DNA of 64,000 bases, taken from assembly GCA_947494335.1 (NCBI GenBank), contig CANLUT010000001.1:725649-789648 (forward strand), in the 5' to 3' direction. The translations under genes and the position numbers were made by a program. Position 1 is the stretch's first letter, and each line of letters opens with the position of its first letter. Source of the DNA: Oligoflexales bacterium. Its GTDB lineage: Bacteria > Bdellovibrionota_B > Oligoflexia > Oligoflexales > RGVZ01. The notes beneath the pieces are model-generated. The model worked only from the letters and a program-made list of their open reading frames with translations, ran no database searches and was not told the origin of the DNA. Positions 44,179 through 52,845 of the stretch are shown here, piece after piece.

Positions 44179-45190
44179 AATTTGGCCCGCGGTGTACGCC
44201 GTGCTCGGTGACGATAGCGTAAATTAATTCTGCAGGTGTTACGTCAAATGATGGATTCCAAACACTTGCATCAACCGGCGCAATTGAGATGCCTTGGACT
44301 TCCTTCAGCTCTTTTGCTGGCCGCTCCTCAACCGGAATGTCTTTTCCAGAATTGATCTTAAAATCAATGGTCGCCTTTGGAGCCGCTACGACAAACGGTA
44401 TATCGTGATGCTTGCATAAAACAGCAAGTCCATAGGTGCCAATCTTGTTGGCGGTATCACCATTGCTGGCAATACGATCGGCTCCGACCACAACCATGTC
44501 AACTTGCCCCAGTTGCATGAGATAGGCAGCCATGTTGTCTGTGACCAACTTGTAGGGGATTTTGTCCTGACCAAGTTCAAATGCGGTTAGACGAGATCCC
44601 TGAAGATAGGGCCTAGTCTCGTCAACCCATACGGTGCGAATATGGCCCCTTTGGTGCATTGATCTTACGACGCCAAGCGCCGTGCCATACCCAGCGGTGG
44701 CGAGACTTCCAGTGTTGCAATGGGTCAATACATTTGCCGGTTTTTTGATGATGTCAGCTCCATGATCACCAATCGCACGGCAAGTTCTGATATCGTCCTC
44801 ATAGAGAGCATTTGCCCTACGGGCGATATCATGGATAACGGTTTGCATTGGTGTCGTCGGGGTAAATTTTACGACTGTTTTTTGCATTTCAGCCAATGCG
44901 TAAAACAGATTGACGGCCGTGGGACGGGTTTTTGCCATGCGATCGAGGGATAAATTGAAATTTTTTTCGTAGTCTTTCCAGGTACTCAAATGTTGATGAT
45001 TCATGGCATCTATCGCTATACCGTAAGCAGCAGCGCATCCGATAGCGGGAGCACCACGAACAACCATGTCCTCAATGGCTTTGGCCACGGACTCCATTGT
45101 GTGGCAAGCGATCCAAATTTGTTCATGGGGTAAGCGTTTTTGGTCAATAAGTTCAAGATTCGATTCGTTGAATTTCATAGCACTAAACAT
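44162..45190 (-). CDS. mtnA: S-methyl-5-thioribose-1-phosphate isomerase
   Basis: MtnA converts methylthioribose-1-phosphate to methylthioribulose-1-phosphate in methionine salvage. The catalytic Cys lies in LTHCNTGSLATAGYGTALG, the Asp in VVGADRIASNGDTANKIGTY, and RGAPAIGCAAAYGIA is conserved. Length 342 is normal. ATG 45190 follows gagga. Other salvage genes are not nearby, so it stands as an orphan here. Confidence 0.95.
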   Translation of the reverse strand: MFSAMKFNESNLELIDQKRLPHEQIWIACHTMESVAKAIEDMVVRGAPAIGCAAAYGIAIDAMNHQHLSTWKDYEKNFNLSLDRMAKTRPTAVNLFYALAEMQKTVVKFTPTTPMQTVIHDIARRANALYEDDIRTCRAIGDHGADIIKKPANVLTHCNTGSLATAGYGTALGVVRSMHQRGHIRTVWVDETRPYLQGSRLTAFELGQDKIPYKLVTDNMAAYLMQLGQVDMVVVGADRIASNGDTANKIGTYGLAVLCKHHDIPFVVAAPKATIDFKINSGKDIPVEERPAKELKEVQGISIAPVDASVWNPSFDVTPAELIYAIVTEHGVHRGPNFKLPV

Positions 45191-45281
45191 GTTAGCATCC
45201 TCGAGGCGGCTTGATAGGCAGGAACCGAAGGTACACTCCGGCTGCTGAACTTGGTCAAAAGTTTGCGTCAGAGGCTAGGGT

Positions 45282-45782
45282 TTAGCTGACTGGTGTTTTT
45301 CGTTCAATCGTGAAATGAGCCAAAATTAAAGTAATGACGCCAAGCATGATCGCGACATCAGCGATATTGAAAATATTTGTCGCAAACCAACTGCCCGGTA
45401 TGCCAACCCATAGGAAGTCGACAACGTAGCCGTGAGTTGCTCGATCGATCAGGTTTCCAACTCCGCCAGCAATGACCAGGCTATAGCAGGCTACCATGTA
45501 GTTTTTGAGTTCATTGGAGGTTACGGTGTACCATGCAAGACCGCCAAGAAAGACGAATGGTAGGACGGTTAATAGCCAAAAACGCCAAGTATCACTAAGC
45601 GTCGATCCCATGCTTCCCCAAGCTCCAGTGTTCTCCGCGTAAATCAGCAGTGCGTGGCCTCCAAAATAGGAGATTGAGGGCACGTCTTTGAGTGCTGCAA
45701 TAGCCCAGGACTTTGTCCATTGGTCGATGCCGATAATAAGGATGGAAATAACGGTAAGGAGGAGGACGCGGCGATAGGTCAT
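45282..45782 (-). CDS. lspA: lipoprotein signal peptidase
   Basis: LspA is the aspartic peptidase that cuts lipoprotein signal peptides before the lipid-modified Cys. The family phrases are all present: DQWTKSWAI, NTGAWGS, GGVGNLIDRATHGYVVDFL (first Asp) and FNIADVAIMLG (second Asp), with four membrane helices. ATG 45782 is preferred to the GTG at 45800. At least four lipoproteins in the window would be substrates. Confidence 0.95.
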   Translation of the reverse strand: MTYRRVLLLTVISILIIGIDQWTKSWAIAALKDVPSISYFGGHALLIYAENTGAWGSMGSTLSDTWRFWLLTVLPFVFLGGLAWYTVTSNELKNYMVACYSLVIAGGVGNLIDRATHGYVVDFLWVGIPGSWFATNIFNIADVAIMLGVITLILAHFTIERKTPVS

Positions 45783-45934
45783 GTCAGAATCAGGCCTCAC
45801 GGTAACACGAACAGATTAAGTGACAATTCCGGGAATTTTATCAGTTGGTTAAGGAATTTGGTATCTTAAACATCCCGGAGTGGTTGAAAAAACGATAAAA
45901 AACAGGGGCATGAGCCATGTGTTCAGGGGGTTGC

Positions 45935-45961
45935 TAAAGTTTTTGGTTGGACTCCCGATAA
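45935..45961 (+). promoter_or_regulatory. near-perfect sigma-28 (FliA) promoter
   Basis: TAAAGTTT is followed after exactly 11 bases by CCCGATAA: 15 of 16 positions agree with the consensus TAAAGTTT-N11-GCCGATAA. The predicted start of transcription falls near 45968, about 48 bases before the ATG at 46016. Confidence 0.72.
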
Positions 45962-45974
45962 AGCTTTTAAGGTA

Positions 45975-45987
45975 GGGGCGAAGCCCC
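45975..45987 (+). promoter_or_regulatory. GC hairpin in the leader of the 54-residue gene
   Basis: GGGGC-GAA-GCCCC forms a five-pair stem close to the predicted 5' end of the transcript. It is 14 bases from the ribosome site and does not cover it, so it may stabilise the message. Confidence 0.5.
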
Positions 45988-46015
45988 GGAAACCATATAG
46001 GAGGAGGGATTTACC

Positions 46016-46180
46016 ATGGGTGACCGTAGTCCAAAGGACAAAATGAAGAAACAAAAGCAGCATGATAAGGATGCCGTCAAACAGCAGCAGCACAAGCAGG
46101 AAAACATGATGAAGAATCGTCGTGATCAGGGTAAGCCTGAAGACCAGCAGGGTGGAGATCAGTATAAAAAAGCTGGTTGA
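46016..46180 (+). CDS. 54-residue hydrophilic protein (MGDRSP type)
   Basis: This gene is below the ORF track cut-off. ATG 46016 follows an excellent ribosome site (aggaggaggg). The product begins MGDRSPKDKMKKQKQHDKDA and is made almost wholly of Lys, Gln, Asp, Glu, Asn and His, without hydrophobic residues, so it is likely disordered. Similar short proteins starting MGDRSP occur in diverse proteobacteria and are unassigned as far as I know. It has its own sigma-28-like promoter and its own terminator, so it is a monocistronic unit. Confidence 0.85.
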   Translation: MGDRSPKDKMKKQKQHDKDAVKQQQHKQENMMKNRRDQGKPEDQQGGDQYKKAG

Positions 46181-46208
46181 TCAGATCCGGTTATTTGTTT
46201 CAGCGAAT

Positions 46209-46242
46209 ACGGGCGGCAGCGATGCCGCCCGTTAGTGTTTTT
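46209..46242 (+). terminator. intrinsic terminator after the 54-residue gene
   Basis: GGGCGGCA pairs with TGCCGCCC around GCGA; flanking AC and GT extend the stem to ten pairs. It is followed by TTAGTGTTTTT. It lies 29 bases after the stop. Confidence 0.85.
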
Positions 46243-46374
46243 AGCCACGTCAAGTCGCGGAAGATGCAGCTTTTATTCTTGGTTCGAGTGGTCGTTCGTG
46301 GTAGGACTTCGAGTCCGAATGAAGCCGATGTGATTAATAAGCAGGCAGACCCTGTGATAGACCTGAGACGTTGA

Positions 46375-48168
46375 ATGACCAAAGACGCCGAAGTCAAACA
46401 TACAAAAAGCCGCGCCCCCTCCAAGTCTGGAGAGCGCGATAACAAGCGACCTCCGTCCAAGCGCCCAGTTAAGCCCCGCAAAAGTGCTCGACCACTGCCG
46501 CCAGGCGGTGTTGGTGGTGGTCTTGATCCCAAGTTAAAAAAGATCGTGCACGAAACACTCGAGCGCTCGACGTTCATTGTTTTCGACATTGAGACCACTG
46601 GCGGTAATCCGGAACGTAACGGGATCACTGAAATTTGTGCATTAAAAATCAGGGACGGACAGATTGTTGACCGTTTCTACAGTCTGGTGAATCCCATGAT
46701 CAGCATTCCTCCGATCGTGCGTCGCATGACCGGAATCACCAATCAGATGGTCGCCGAAGCGCCAGTCATTCATGAAATTTTTCCTGATTTCATTGATTTT
46801 ATTGCGGACCACATCCTCGTCAGTCACAACACAATCGGGGATCTGATATTCCTTCGCTACTTCGCTAAAGAGACTGTAAAGCAGGATCTCAACAACTTTT
46901 TCCTGTGCACACACCTTCTCGTGGAAAAACTTTGTCCGGAGGCCCCGGATAAGTCACTTAAGGGCCTAAGCCGCCATTTTAATTTGTCCGGTGATAGCTT
47001 TCATCGCGCTGAGGCAGATGCGGTTCAGACATGGGAGTTGTTCAAAGTTCTTGAGCGAAAACTGCGTGACCGCGGCATTTCTAAGGTCGAACAGGCGATA
47101 AGGTTGCAGGGGGACTTGGATTCATCTCTGAGGCTCGGTTGGGCGATCGGGGCTGATAAACTACGGGGTCTTCCTCAAGGGGCTGGAGTTTTTTACCTCT
47201 ATGACCACGAGCGCCGTTTACTTCTTGTAAGTGGAGCCGTCTCTGTTCAGCGGGACGTAGAAAAGTTACAGCATTACGATTTGATTCCACGCCAGATTTT
47301 AAAGCTTGTTTTGCGCAGTTATGATCTTCAGGCTTCCCGCACTCCAAGTATCTTTGGAGCATTGATGGCAGAGTGTGACGGACTCGATAAACACAAATTA
47401 TCTGTGGATCCGAGTATTCTTCATCAGCGTCTTATCAACGTAATTGGTATCTACGAGGACCGCGGAGGTGGGCTGCGTTTGGCCGTCGGTCCTATGGAAG
47501 AGGGTATCGTTCAAGTCTTTGGCCCGGTCAAAGACAGGAAACGAGCAACTGAGTTTGTAGATGAGTTGGCTGCGACACTGGGTGAGAAGAATACCCGAAA
47601 CGGAATGTTGCTGGCTCAGGAACATAGATCACTTGTGGCAGGGGCTCTATCAGGCACACTACCTGAGCTGTTACGCAAAGTGGAAAAGAACCTTTGGTCA
47701 TTGAGAATCATGTTCTGGCGCAAGAAGGCCATGGAAAATCAGCGCGATCGTTTGGAGAAAATTCAGAATCTTCTCAATATGGACGGTGTTGGCGCCTCAC
47801 CTTGGCGCAACGTTTTGCAGCTGCACGGCCTGATTGTTGTCCCTGATGAGTCAACCTCAACCTGGGTGCTTCATCCGATTGTATGTGGTAAGCCGCAGCC
47901 GTCACATCAGGTTCGTGGTGACTGGAGACAAAGGCTGACGCAAGGTGGATTTGGTAAGCGCATTGTGAGTCGCATCTACAAGGAAATGCGGGCGCCTAAG
48001 GATGCTCCAGCTATGACCAAGATAGAAGTGGCAAGATTGAATGCAGTTCTCTGGTGGCTACAACACGGTAAAGGTCGGGATGGCGGGACTTTTGTTGATA
48101 TCGAGCAACTGGAAGCCATGCTCAAGAGCAAACAAGGGGAGCTCGCCCCGGAAGGAATCGTTGAATGA
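46375..48168 (+). CDS. DnaQ-type exonuclease fused to a degenerate GIY-YIG/UvrC-like region
   Basis: After a basic, disordered N-terminal 45 residues, a DEDDh 3'-5' exonuclease domain is complete: FDIETTG (Asp71, Glu73), SHNTIGDL (Asp156) and HRAEADA (His210, Asp215). It is followed at residue 266 by LPQGAGVFYLYD and LLLVSGAVSVQRDV, which align with the GIY-YIG start of UvrC/Cho but lack the GIY tyrosine and the YVG motif, so that nuclease is probably inactive. The last 280 residues are unassigned helical sequence. Its stop overlaps the znuA start by four bases. The ribosome site is weak. Confidence 0.85.
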   Translation: MTKDAEVKHTKSRAPSKSGERDNKRPPSKRPVKPRKSARPLPPGGVGGGLDPKLKKIVHETLERSTFIVFDIETTGGNPERNGITEICALKIRDGQIVDRFYSLVNPMISIPPIVRRMTGITNQMVAEAPVIHEIFPDFIDFIADHILVSHNTIGDLIFLRYFAKETVKQDLNNFFLCTHLLVEKLCPEAPDKSLKGLSRHFNLSGDSFHRAEADAVQTWELFKVLERKLRDRGISKVEQAIRLQGDLDSSLRLGWAIGADKLRGLPQGAGVFYLYDHERRLLLVSGAVSVQRDVEKLQHYDLIPRQILKLVLRSYDLQASRTPSIFGALMAECDGLDKHKLSVDPSILHQRLINVIGIYEDRGGGLRLAVGPMEEGIVQVFGPVKDRKRATEFVDELAATLGEKNTRNGMLLAQEHRSLVAGALSGTLPELLRKVEKNLWSLRIMFWRKKAMENQRDRLEKIQNLLNMDGVGASPWRNVLQLHGLIVVPDESTSTWVLHPIVCGKPQPSHQVRGDWRQRLTQGGFGKRIVSRIYKEMRAPKDAPAMTKIEVARLNAVLWWLQHGKGRDGGTFVDIEQLEAMLKSKQGELAPEGIVE

Positions 48169-49118
48169 TCAATGTGAGTAAGATTGCAAAACATTTAATC
48201 CTGCTCGGTTTAATGCTGCGTTCTGTGGTGTCATATGCTGAGGTTGCGACTACGAAGCCAGTAGTGGCCGTCTCCGTGGAGCCGTTAGCTTTGATTGTTC
48301 GTGAGATTTGTGCAGAGGTTTGTGAGGTCTTGCCTCTTGTTCCGAAGGGTGTGTCCGAACATTCTTGGCAGCCTGGTCCAAAAGATATTGTGAAGGCTAA
48401 AAGTGCTGTGGCTGCGGTTGGCATAGGACTTGGTTTTGATGAAGCCTGGTTTAAAAAGATCGGATACGACGAAACAAAGTTACTCCTCTTGGGTAAGGGG
48501 TTGGATCCAATGCCATGGTGGAGTGATGATATGGGCGCCGCAAAGAAAGAAACCCATAATCATGGATCGAAGAAGAAGTCTGATCATGCGGACCACCATG
48601 ATCACCAAAAGTTGACGGTCGACCCACATGTTTGGATTGATGCGCGGAGGATGAGTTCTGCCGCGACATTGATTAGCTCCCATTTGGCAAAATCTGTTCC
48701 TGCCGGTGCTGCGGGATTTCAAGATCGCGCCCGAGTCGTTGCAGATCGTTTGCTTAAATTACAGCTGGATGTGGAAACAAGACGTAAGACTTGGAGAACT
48801 CGCCCGGTGGTGATGTTTCACGATTTAGCCGGCTATTTTGCTCGCAGGTTTAGCCTGCCAGTTTTGGCTGTATCTGTCGGTAACGGCGGCCATGACCTGT
48901 CAGCTAAAATGATTGCTGATGTTTCAAAGCGATTTAAGGGAAGTCGCGTTGCTGCGATCTTGGTCGAACGTGAGGACGGAGCTGCTAAAAGTCTGGCGCG
49001 TGAGTTGAATACTACGGTAAAAGTTGTCGATTTTAGTGCAGCCAAAGCCTATCAGAACTGGGATCAGTGGTATCTTCACATCGCGTCATCGTGGGAAGAT
49101 GTTCTGAAATCTCCATAG
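48165..49118 (+). CDS. znuA: zinc ABC transporter substrate-binding protein
   Basis: ZnuA binds zinc in the periplasm for ZnuBC. A signal peptide (HLILLGLMLRSVVSYA) precedes an N-lobe with the conserved metal His in GVSEHSWQPGPKDI. A His/Asp-rich loop (HADHHDHQKLTVDPHVWID) follows, as usual for zinc-type proteins, then FHDLAGYFARRF. Manganese or other metals cannot be excluded. ATG 48165 overlaps the exonuclease stop, suggesting coupling. Confidence 0.9.
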   Translation: MINVSKIAKHLILLGLMLRSVVSYAEVATTKPVVAVSVEPLALIVREICAEVCEVLPLVPKGVSEHSWQPGPKDIVKAKSAVAAVGIGLGFDEAWFKKIGYDETKLLLLGKGLDPMPWWSDDMGAAKKETHNHGSKKKSDHADHHDHQKLTVDPHVWIDARRMSSAATLISSHLAKSVPAGAAGFQDRARVVADRLLKLQLDVETRRKTWRTRPVVMFHDLAGYFARRFSLPVLAVSVGNGGHDLSAKMIADVSKRFKGSRVAAILVEREDGAAKSLARELNTTVKVVDFSAAKAYQNWDQWYLHIASSWEDVLKSP

Positions 49119-49130
49119 GGCTTTTGCATT

Positions 49131-49964
49131 ATGCATGATCACCCACCATATCAAGACCATTCCCACGCTATAGAAAAGCTCGTAGCAGGGGGGAATATAT
49201 TTACGCCAGCCGGTGATGCTGAACGGGTTTTGGAGTGGCAGAATGTTTCCCTGGAGTTTGAAGGGCGGCAGGTCTTACACGACATCAGTGCTTGGGTCCA
49301 GGCTGGTGAGTTGACCTGTTTGTGCGGATCCAATGGCGCGGGTAAAACGCAGCTTATTCGTCTCGGTTTGGGCTTTAGTCGTGCTGCTGTTGGACAAGTT
49401 CGTTTATTTGGACAGGACCCAGCAAAGACTAGGCATCTGATTGGCTATGTTCCGCAACAAAAGGCATTCAATCGCAATTTTCCGGCAACAGTTGAAGATT
49501 TACTGATTGCGGCTTTGCGAGGTTGCTGGCCGCTATTTTGTCGCAAGCGTGAACGCGCCATGGCCGCTGAGAGCTTGCAGCGCGTTGGTGGTTTGACACT
49601 GCTCGACAAGGATATTAGCGTGCTGAGTGGCGGTGAGCTGCAAAGGGTCTTCGTGGCCAGGGCGCTCATACAGAATCCAAAAATGCTGATTTTAGATGAG
49701 CCTCTGGCAGCCATTGACACCAAGGGTCGCGCTCAGCTTATGGACCTTATGGAGGGATTGCGGGCAGAAAGACAACTTTCGATCTTGCTGATTACCCATA
49801 GTGAACCAGTTGTCCGTAAACTCGCCGATCGTGTCTTGTTTATTGAAAAAGGTCGCCTCGTAGGTTGGGGTGAGACGAGCGCGATGCTTGCAATCGACGA
49901 ACTTAGAGATGTTGCCTTTTTCGGTCATGATCATGAGTCTGTGATTCATGGCGAGGAGGGGTGA
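49131..49964 (+). CDS. znuC: zinc ABC transporter ATPase
   Basis: The ATPase has Walker A GSNGAGKTQ, signature LSGGELQRV and Walker B LILDEP, with a D-loop and the H-loop His in LLITHSE. A His-containing N-terminal extension (MHDHPPYQDHSHAIEK) is odd for the family and may sense or bind metal. Length 277. It starts 12 bases after znuA and its stop overlaps the ORF of the permease. Confidence 0.92.
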   Translation: MHDHPPYQDHSHAIEKLVAGGNIFTPAGDAERVLEWQNVSLEFEGRQVLHDISAWVQAGELTCLCGSNGAGKTQLIRLGLGFSRAAVGQVRLFGQDPAKTRHLIGYVPQQKAFNRNFPATVEDLLIAALRGCWPLFCRKRERAMAAESLQRVGGLTLLDKDISVLSGGELQRVFVARALIQNPKMLILDEPLAAIDTKGRAQLMDLMEGLRAERQLSILLITHSEPVVRKLADRVLFIEKGRLVGWGETSAMLAIDELRDVAFFGHDHESVIHGEEG

Positions 49965-49966
49965 GC

Positions 49967-50809
49967 ATGGATTGGTCGTCGATGATCATCGAGCCGTTTT
50001 CACATCCGTTTATGCGTGATGCCATGTTGATGGCAATTCTTATTGCCTTTTTATGTGGCAGCCTAGGTGTCCTGCTCGTTCCTAGGGGACTGAGTATGGT
50101 GGGCGATGGTCTCGCTCATGCAACACTTGGCGGTGTTGGTGGCGCTTTGATTTTGGGGTCAACTCCTGAAGCATCAATTTGGGCTGCTATGCCGTTCGCT
50201 ATATTGGTGGCCTGGGGTATTTCATGGCTTGGACGACATGCAAAGTTGGCTGGAGATGCAGCATTAGGCGTCTTTTTTGCGGTTTCTTTAGCTGCTGGCG
50301 TGGCAGCCATTCACACGGCTTCCAGGGCAGGAGTTAATGTCGACATGGAAGGACTTCTTTTCGGTAATATTTTGGCAGTCCAACCACGAGATGTCCGCAT
50401 CGTGTCCATTCTGGCCGTCGTTTGTATATTGATTCTACTTCGATTTGGTCCACGTATTGCCTATGCTGGATTTTATCCTGAAATGGCTGCTTTGAGTGGA
50501 ATCCGTGTGGAGCGCAAAGAGTATTTGTTGATGACGCTGACCGCTGTGGTCACAGTGACGGCAGTGCATGCGGTTGGGGTTTTGCTTGTCAGTGCCTATC
50601 TTGTAATCCCAACGGTGACGGCGCGCTCTGTAAGTAGGCGCCTAGGCCCGATGACGCTAACAACTATCTTTACTGGGGCGATCGGCAGTGCAATCGGTCT
50701 CATTATGTCCTATCATTTTGATATACCCACGGGTGCTGCCATGACGCTTGCGCTGGGTGGCTGTTTTCTCGTAGCACTGGGATTGCGTGGACTAGGTTTT
50801 TCGAAGTAA
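49967..50809 (+). CDS. znuB: zinc ABC transporter permease
   Basis: Eight or nine membrane helices and the phrases LLVPRGLSMVGDGLAHATLGGVG and LLVSAYLVIPTVTARSVSRR identify a ZnuB/MntB-type permease. GTG 49961 overlaps the znuC stop, but ATG 49967, six bases later, has a good distance from gaggagggg. It completes the znuACB set. No Zur gene or clear Zur box is seen in the window. Confidence 0.92.
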   Translation: MDWSSMIIEPFSHPFMRDAMLMAILIAFLCGSLGVLLVPRGLSMVGDGLAHATLGGVGGALILGSTPEASIWAAMPFAILVAWGISWLGRHAKLAGDAALGVFFAVSLAAGVAAIHTASRAGVNVDMEGLLFGNILAVQPRDVRIVSILAVVCILILLRFGPRIAYAGFYPEMAALSGIRVERKEYLLMTLTAVVTVTAVHAVGVLLVSAYLVIPTVTARSVSRRLGPMTLTTIFTGAIGSAIGLIMSYHFDIPTGAAMTLALGGCFLVALGLRGLGFSK

Positions 50810-50845
50810 ATCGTCAGCGGACGGAACACAGGGAGTCGGTTGCGC

Positions 50846-52819
50846 ATGGGGCAGGTTGCATCAAGTACGGATCGAAAGTTTGAGGCAATGAGTCAGTTGA
50901 CGGAAGGTCCGCAGCGTGCAGGAGCTCACGGGCATGGTCACACCTCTATTTGGTGGTTGGCATTTGGCTCATTGGGCGTTGTCTATGGTGACATCGGCAC
51001 ATCGGTTCTCTACTCTATTAAGGAATGCTTTGATCCAAAACATGGTATGCCGCTAACGGAAGCAAATGTTCTCGGCGTTTGTAGTTTGATCATATGGGCT
51101 ATCACATTTGTTGTCTCGATTAACTATATCGTATTTATCATGAGAGCTGACAACAATGGCGAAGGTGGCACCATGGCCCTCCTTTCGTTGATTACACCCC
51201 GTTTTAACCAAAGTGGCACCACCAAGCGGTCAACATCGGTCATTATCATGATGGGCCTTGTTGGCGCTGCCTTATTTGCGGCTGATGGGGCTATCACTCC
51301 AGCTATTTCGGTGTTGTCAGCTGTAGAGGGTATTGCCATTGCAGCGCCAGCCCTGTCATCGGGCGTGATCTGGATTACGGTTGCGATATTAGTTGGTCTG
51401 TTTCTATTCCAAAGTGGTGGCACTGAAAAGGTCGCCAAGTTTTTTGCGCCTGCGATGCTTATTTGGTTCACAGTCATTGGCCTCATGGGCATCCCTCATA
51501 TTTTAAAACACCCCGGAATTTTTGCAGCCTTTAACCCAGTTTGGGGCGTCAAACTTATAATGAACAATGGCTGGCATGGATTCATGATTCTTGGTTCGGT
51601 GGTTTTGGTTATCACCGGGGGTGAGGCTCTTTACGCTGACATGGGACACTTTGGTCGCAGTGCAATCCGTATGGCATGGTTTCCCATCGTGAAACCAGCT
51701 TTGATTTTGAACTATTTGGGCCAAGCGGCTCTCATTTTAGAAAAAGGTACGAGTGTTATCAAAAACCCTTTTTACGCGATGGTTGAGGGATGGCTGGTTT
51801 ATCCGTTGGTGTTAATTGCTACGATTGCCACAGTGATTGCATCGCAGGCTTTGATTACTGGAAGTTTCTCGTTAGCTCAGCAGGCGATTCAGCTTGGATT
51901 CTCTCCACGATTGACAATTAAGCATACATCGGGAGAGACCAAAGGACAGATCTATGTGCCCGAGGTTAATCATCTCTTGATGGTGGTCTGTATTCTCTTG
52001 GTGTTTATGTTCCAATCGTCGTCGGCATTGGCTGGTGCCTATGGAATTTCGGTGATGGGTACGATGATTATCACGTCGTCATTGATGTTTCTCGTAGCTC
52101 GGCGCCGCTGGGACTGGTCGCTTTGGCAGGCTATATTACTCGTGATATTTTTCTTAGTGGTTGAGATCCCGTTTTTCTTGGCTAATTTGCCTAAAATTGC
52201 TCATGGTGGATGGTTTCCAATTGTCATGTGTATAATTGTATTTACGGCCATGACCACATGGAAGAAGGGACGGTCTGCGTTAGCTAAGCGTCTGCAAGCC
52301 AAGTTTTATCCAATTAAGGATTTTGTGAAACGACTGGGTGAGGGGGATATTGAAGTTAAACGGGTGAAGGGTACAGCGGTGTTCATGACGCCAAACCCGC
52401 GCATGACCCCACCGGCTCTTCTTCATCATGTTGAGCACAATCAGGTATTGCATGAGCAAGTGATACTCTTGGCAATCGTAACCGCAGATGTTCCTGTGGT
52501 TCCTACAAAAGACATACTCGAGGTTCATTCCTTCGGAGAAGGCATTTACGAGTTGATCGCTCATTACGGATTTATGCAAACGCCCAAGGTCGGACGCATT
52601 CTCCGTATTGCTAAGGCTCAGTATGGAATTGTGACCGATGAGCGCGACACAACCTACTACCTGGGGCGAGACATTCTTCTAACAGATGGTCCGGAAAAAA
52701 TGTGGAAATGGCGTAAAACATTATTTGCATTCCTTTCTCGAAATTCTGTGTCAGCGACCGCATACTTTGGAATTCCTGCAAACCGTGTCGTTGAGCTTGG
52801 CATGCAAGTCAACCTCTAG
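50846..52819 (+). CDS. kup: Kup-family potassium uptake protein
   Basis: The family phrase GSLGVVYGDIGTSVLYSIKECF is clear, followed by about twelve membrane helices and the long cytoplasmic C-terminal domain with VFMTPNPRMTPPALLHHVEHN. Length is about 658, slightly more than Escherichia coli Kup. Starts at TTG 50840 or ATG 50846 both fit gggag; ATG 50888 is also possible. An N-terminal His-containing stretch (AHGHGHTS) precedes the first helix. Confidence 0.95.
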   Translation: MGQVASSTDRKFEAMSQLTEGPQRAGAHGHGHTSIWWLAFGSLGVVYGDIGTSVLYSIKECFDPKHGMPLTEANVLGVCSLIIWAITFVVSINYIVFIMRADNNGEGGTMALLSLITPRFNQSGTTKRSTSVIIMMGLVGAALFAADGAITPAISVLSAVEGIAIAAPALSSGVIWITVAILVGLFLFQSGGTEKVAKFFAPAMLIWFTVIGLMGIPHILKHPGIFAAFNPVWGVKLIMNNGWHGFMILGSVVLVITGGEALYADMGHFGRSAIRMAWFPIVKPALILNYLGQAALILEKGTSVIKNPFYAMVEGWLVYPLVLIATIATVIASQALITGSFSLAQQAIQLGFSPRLTIKHTSGETKGQIYVPEVNHLLMVVCILLVFMFQSSSALAGAYGISVMGTMIITSSLMFLVARRRWDWSLWQAILLVIFFLVVEIPFFLANLPKIAHGGWFPIVMCIIVFTAMTTWKKGRSALAKRLQAKFYPIKDFVKRLGEGDIEVKRVKGTAVFMTPNPRMTPPALLHHVEHNQVLHEQVILLAIVTADVPVVPTKDILEVHSFGEGIYELIAHYGFMQTPKVGRILRIAKAQYGIVTDERDTTYYLGRDILLTDGPEKMWKWRKTLFAFLSRNSVSATAYFGIPANRVVELGMQVNL

Positions 52820-52845
52820 TGTTTTTAGAGTTGAGAGGATCTGGG

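Noticed and set aside
45910-45975. 21-codon ORF (MSHVFRGLLKFLVGLPIKLLR) resembling an amphipathic peptide
   Set aside because: Its purine-rich stretch is only one base from the ATG, and the ORF lies over the sigma-28-like promoter, which explains the sequence better.
46177-46374. 65-residue plus-strand ORF between the 54-residue gene and the exonuclease
   Set aside because: It starts inside the stop of the small gene and reads through the terminator hairpin; no ribosome site.
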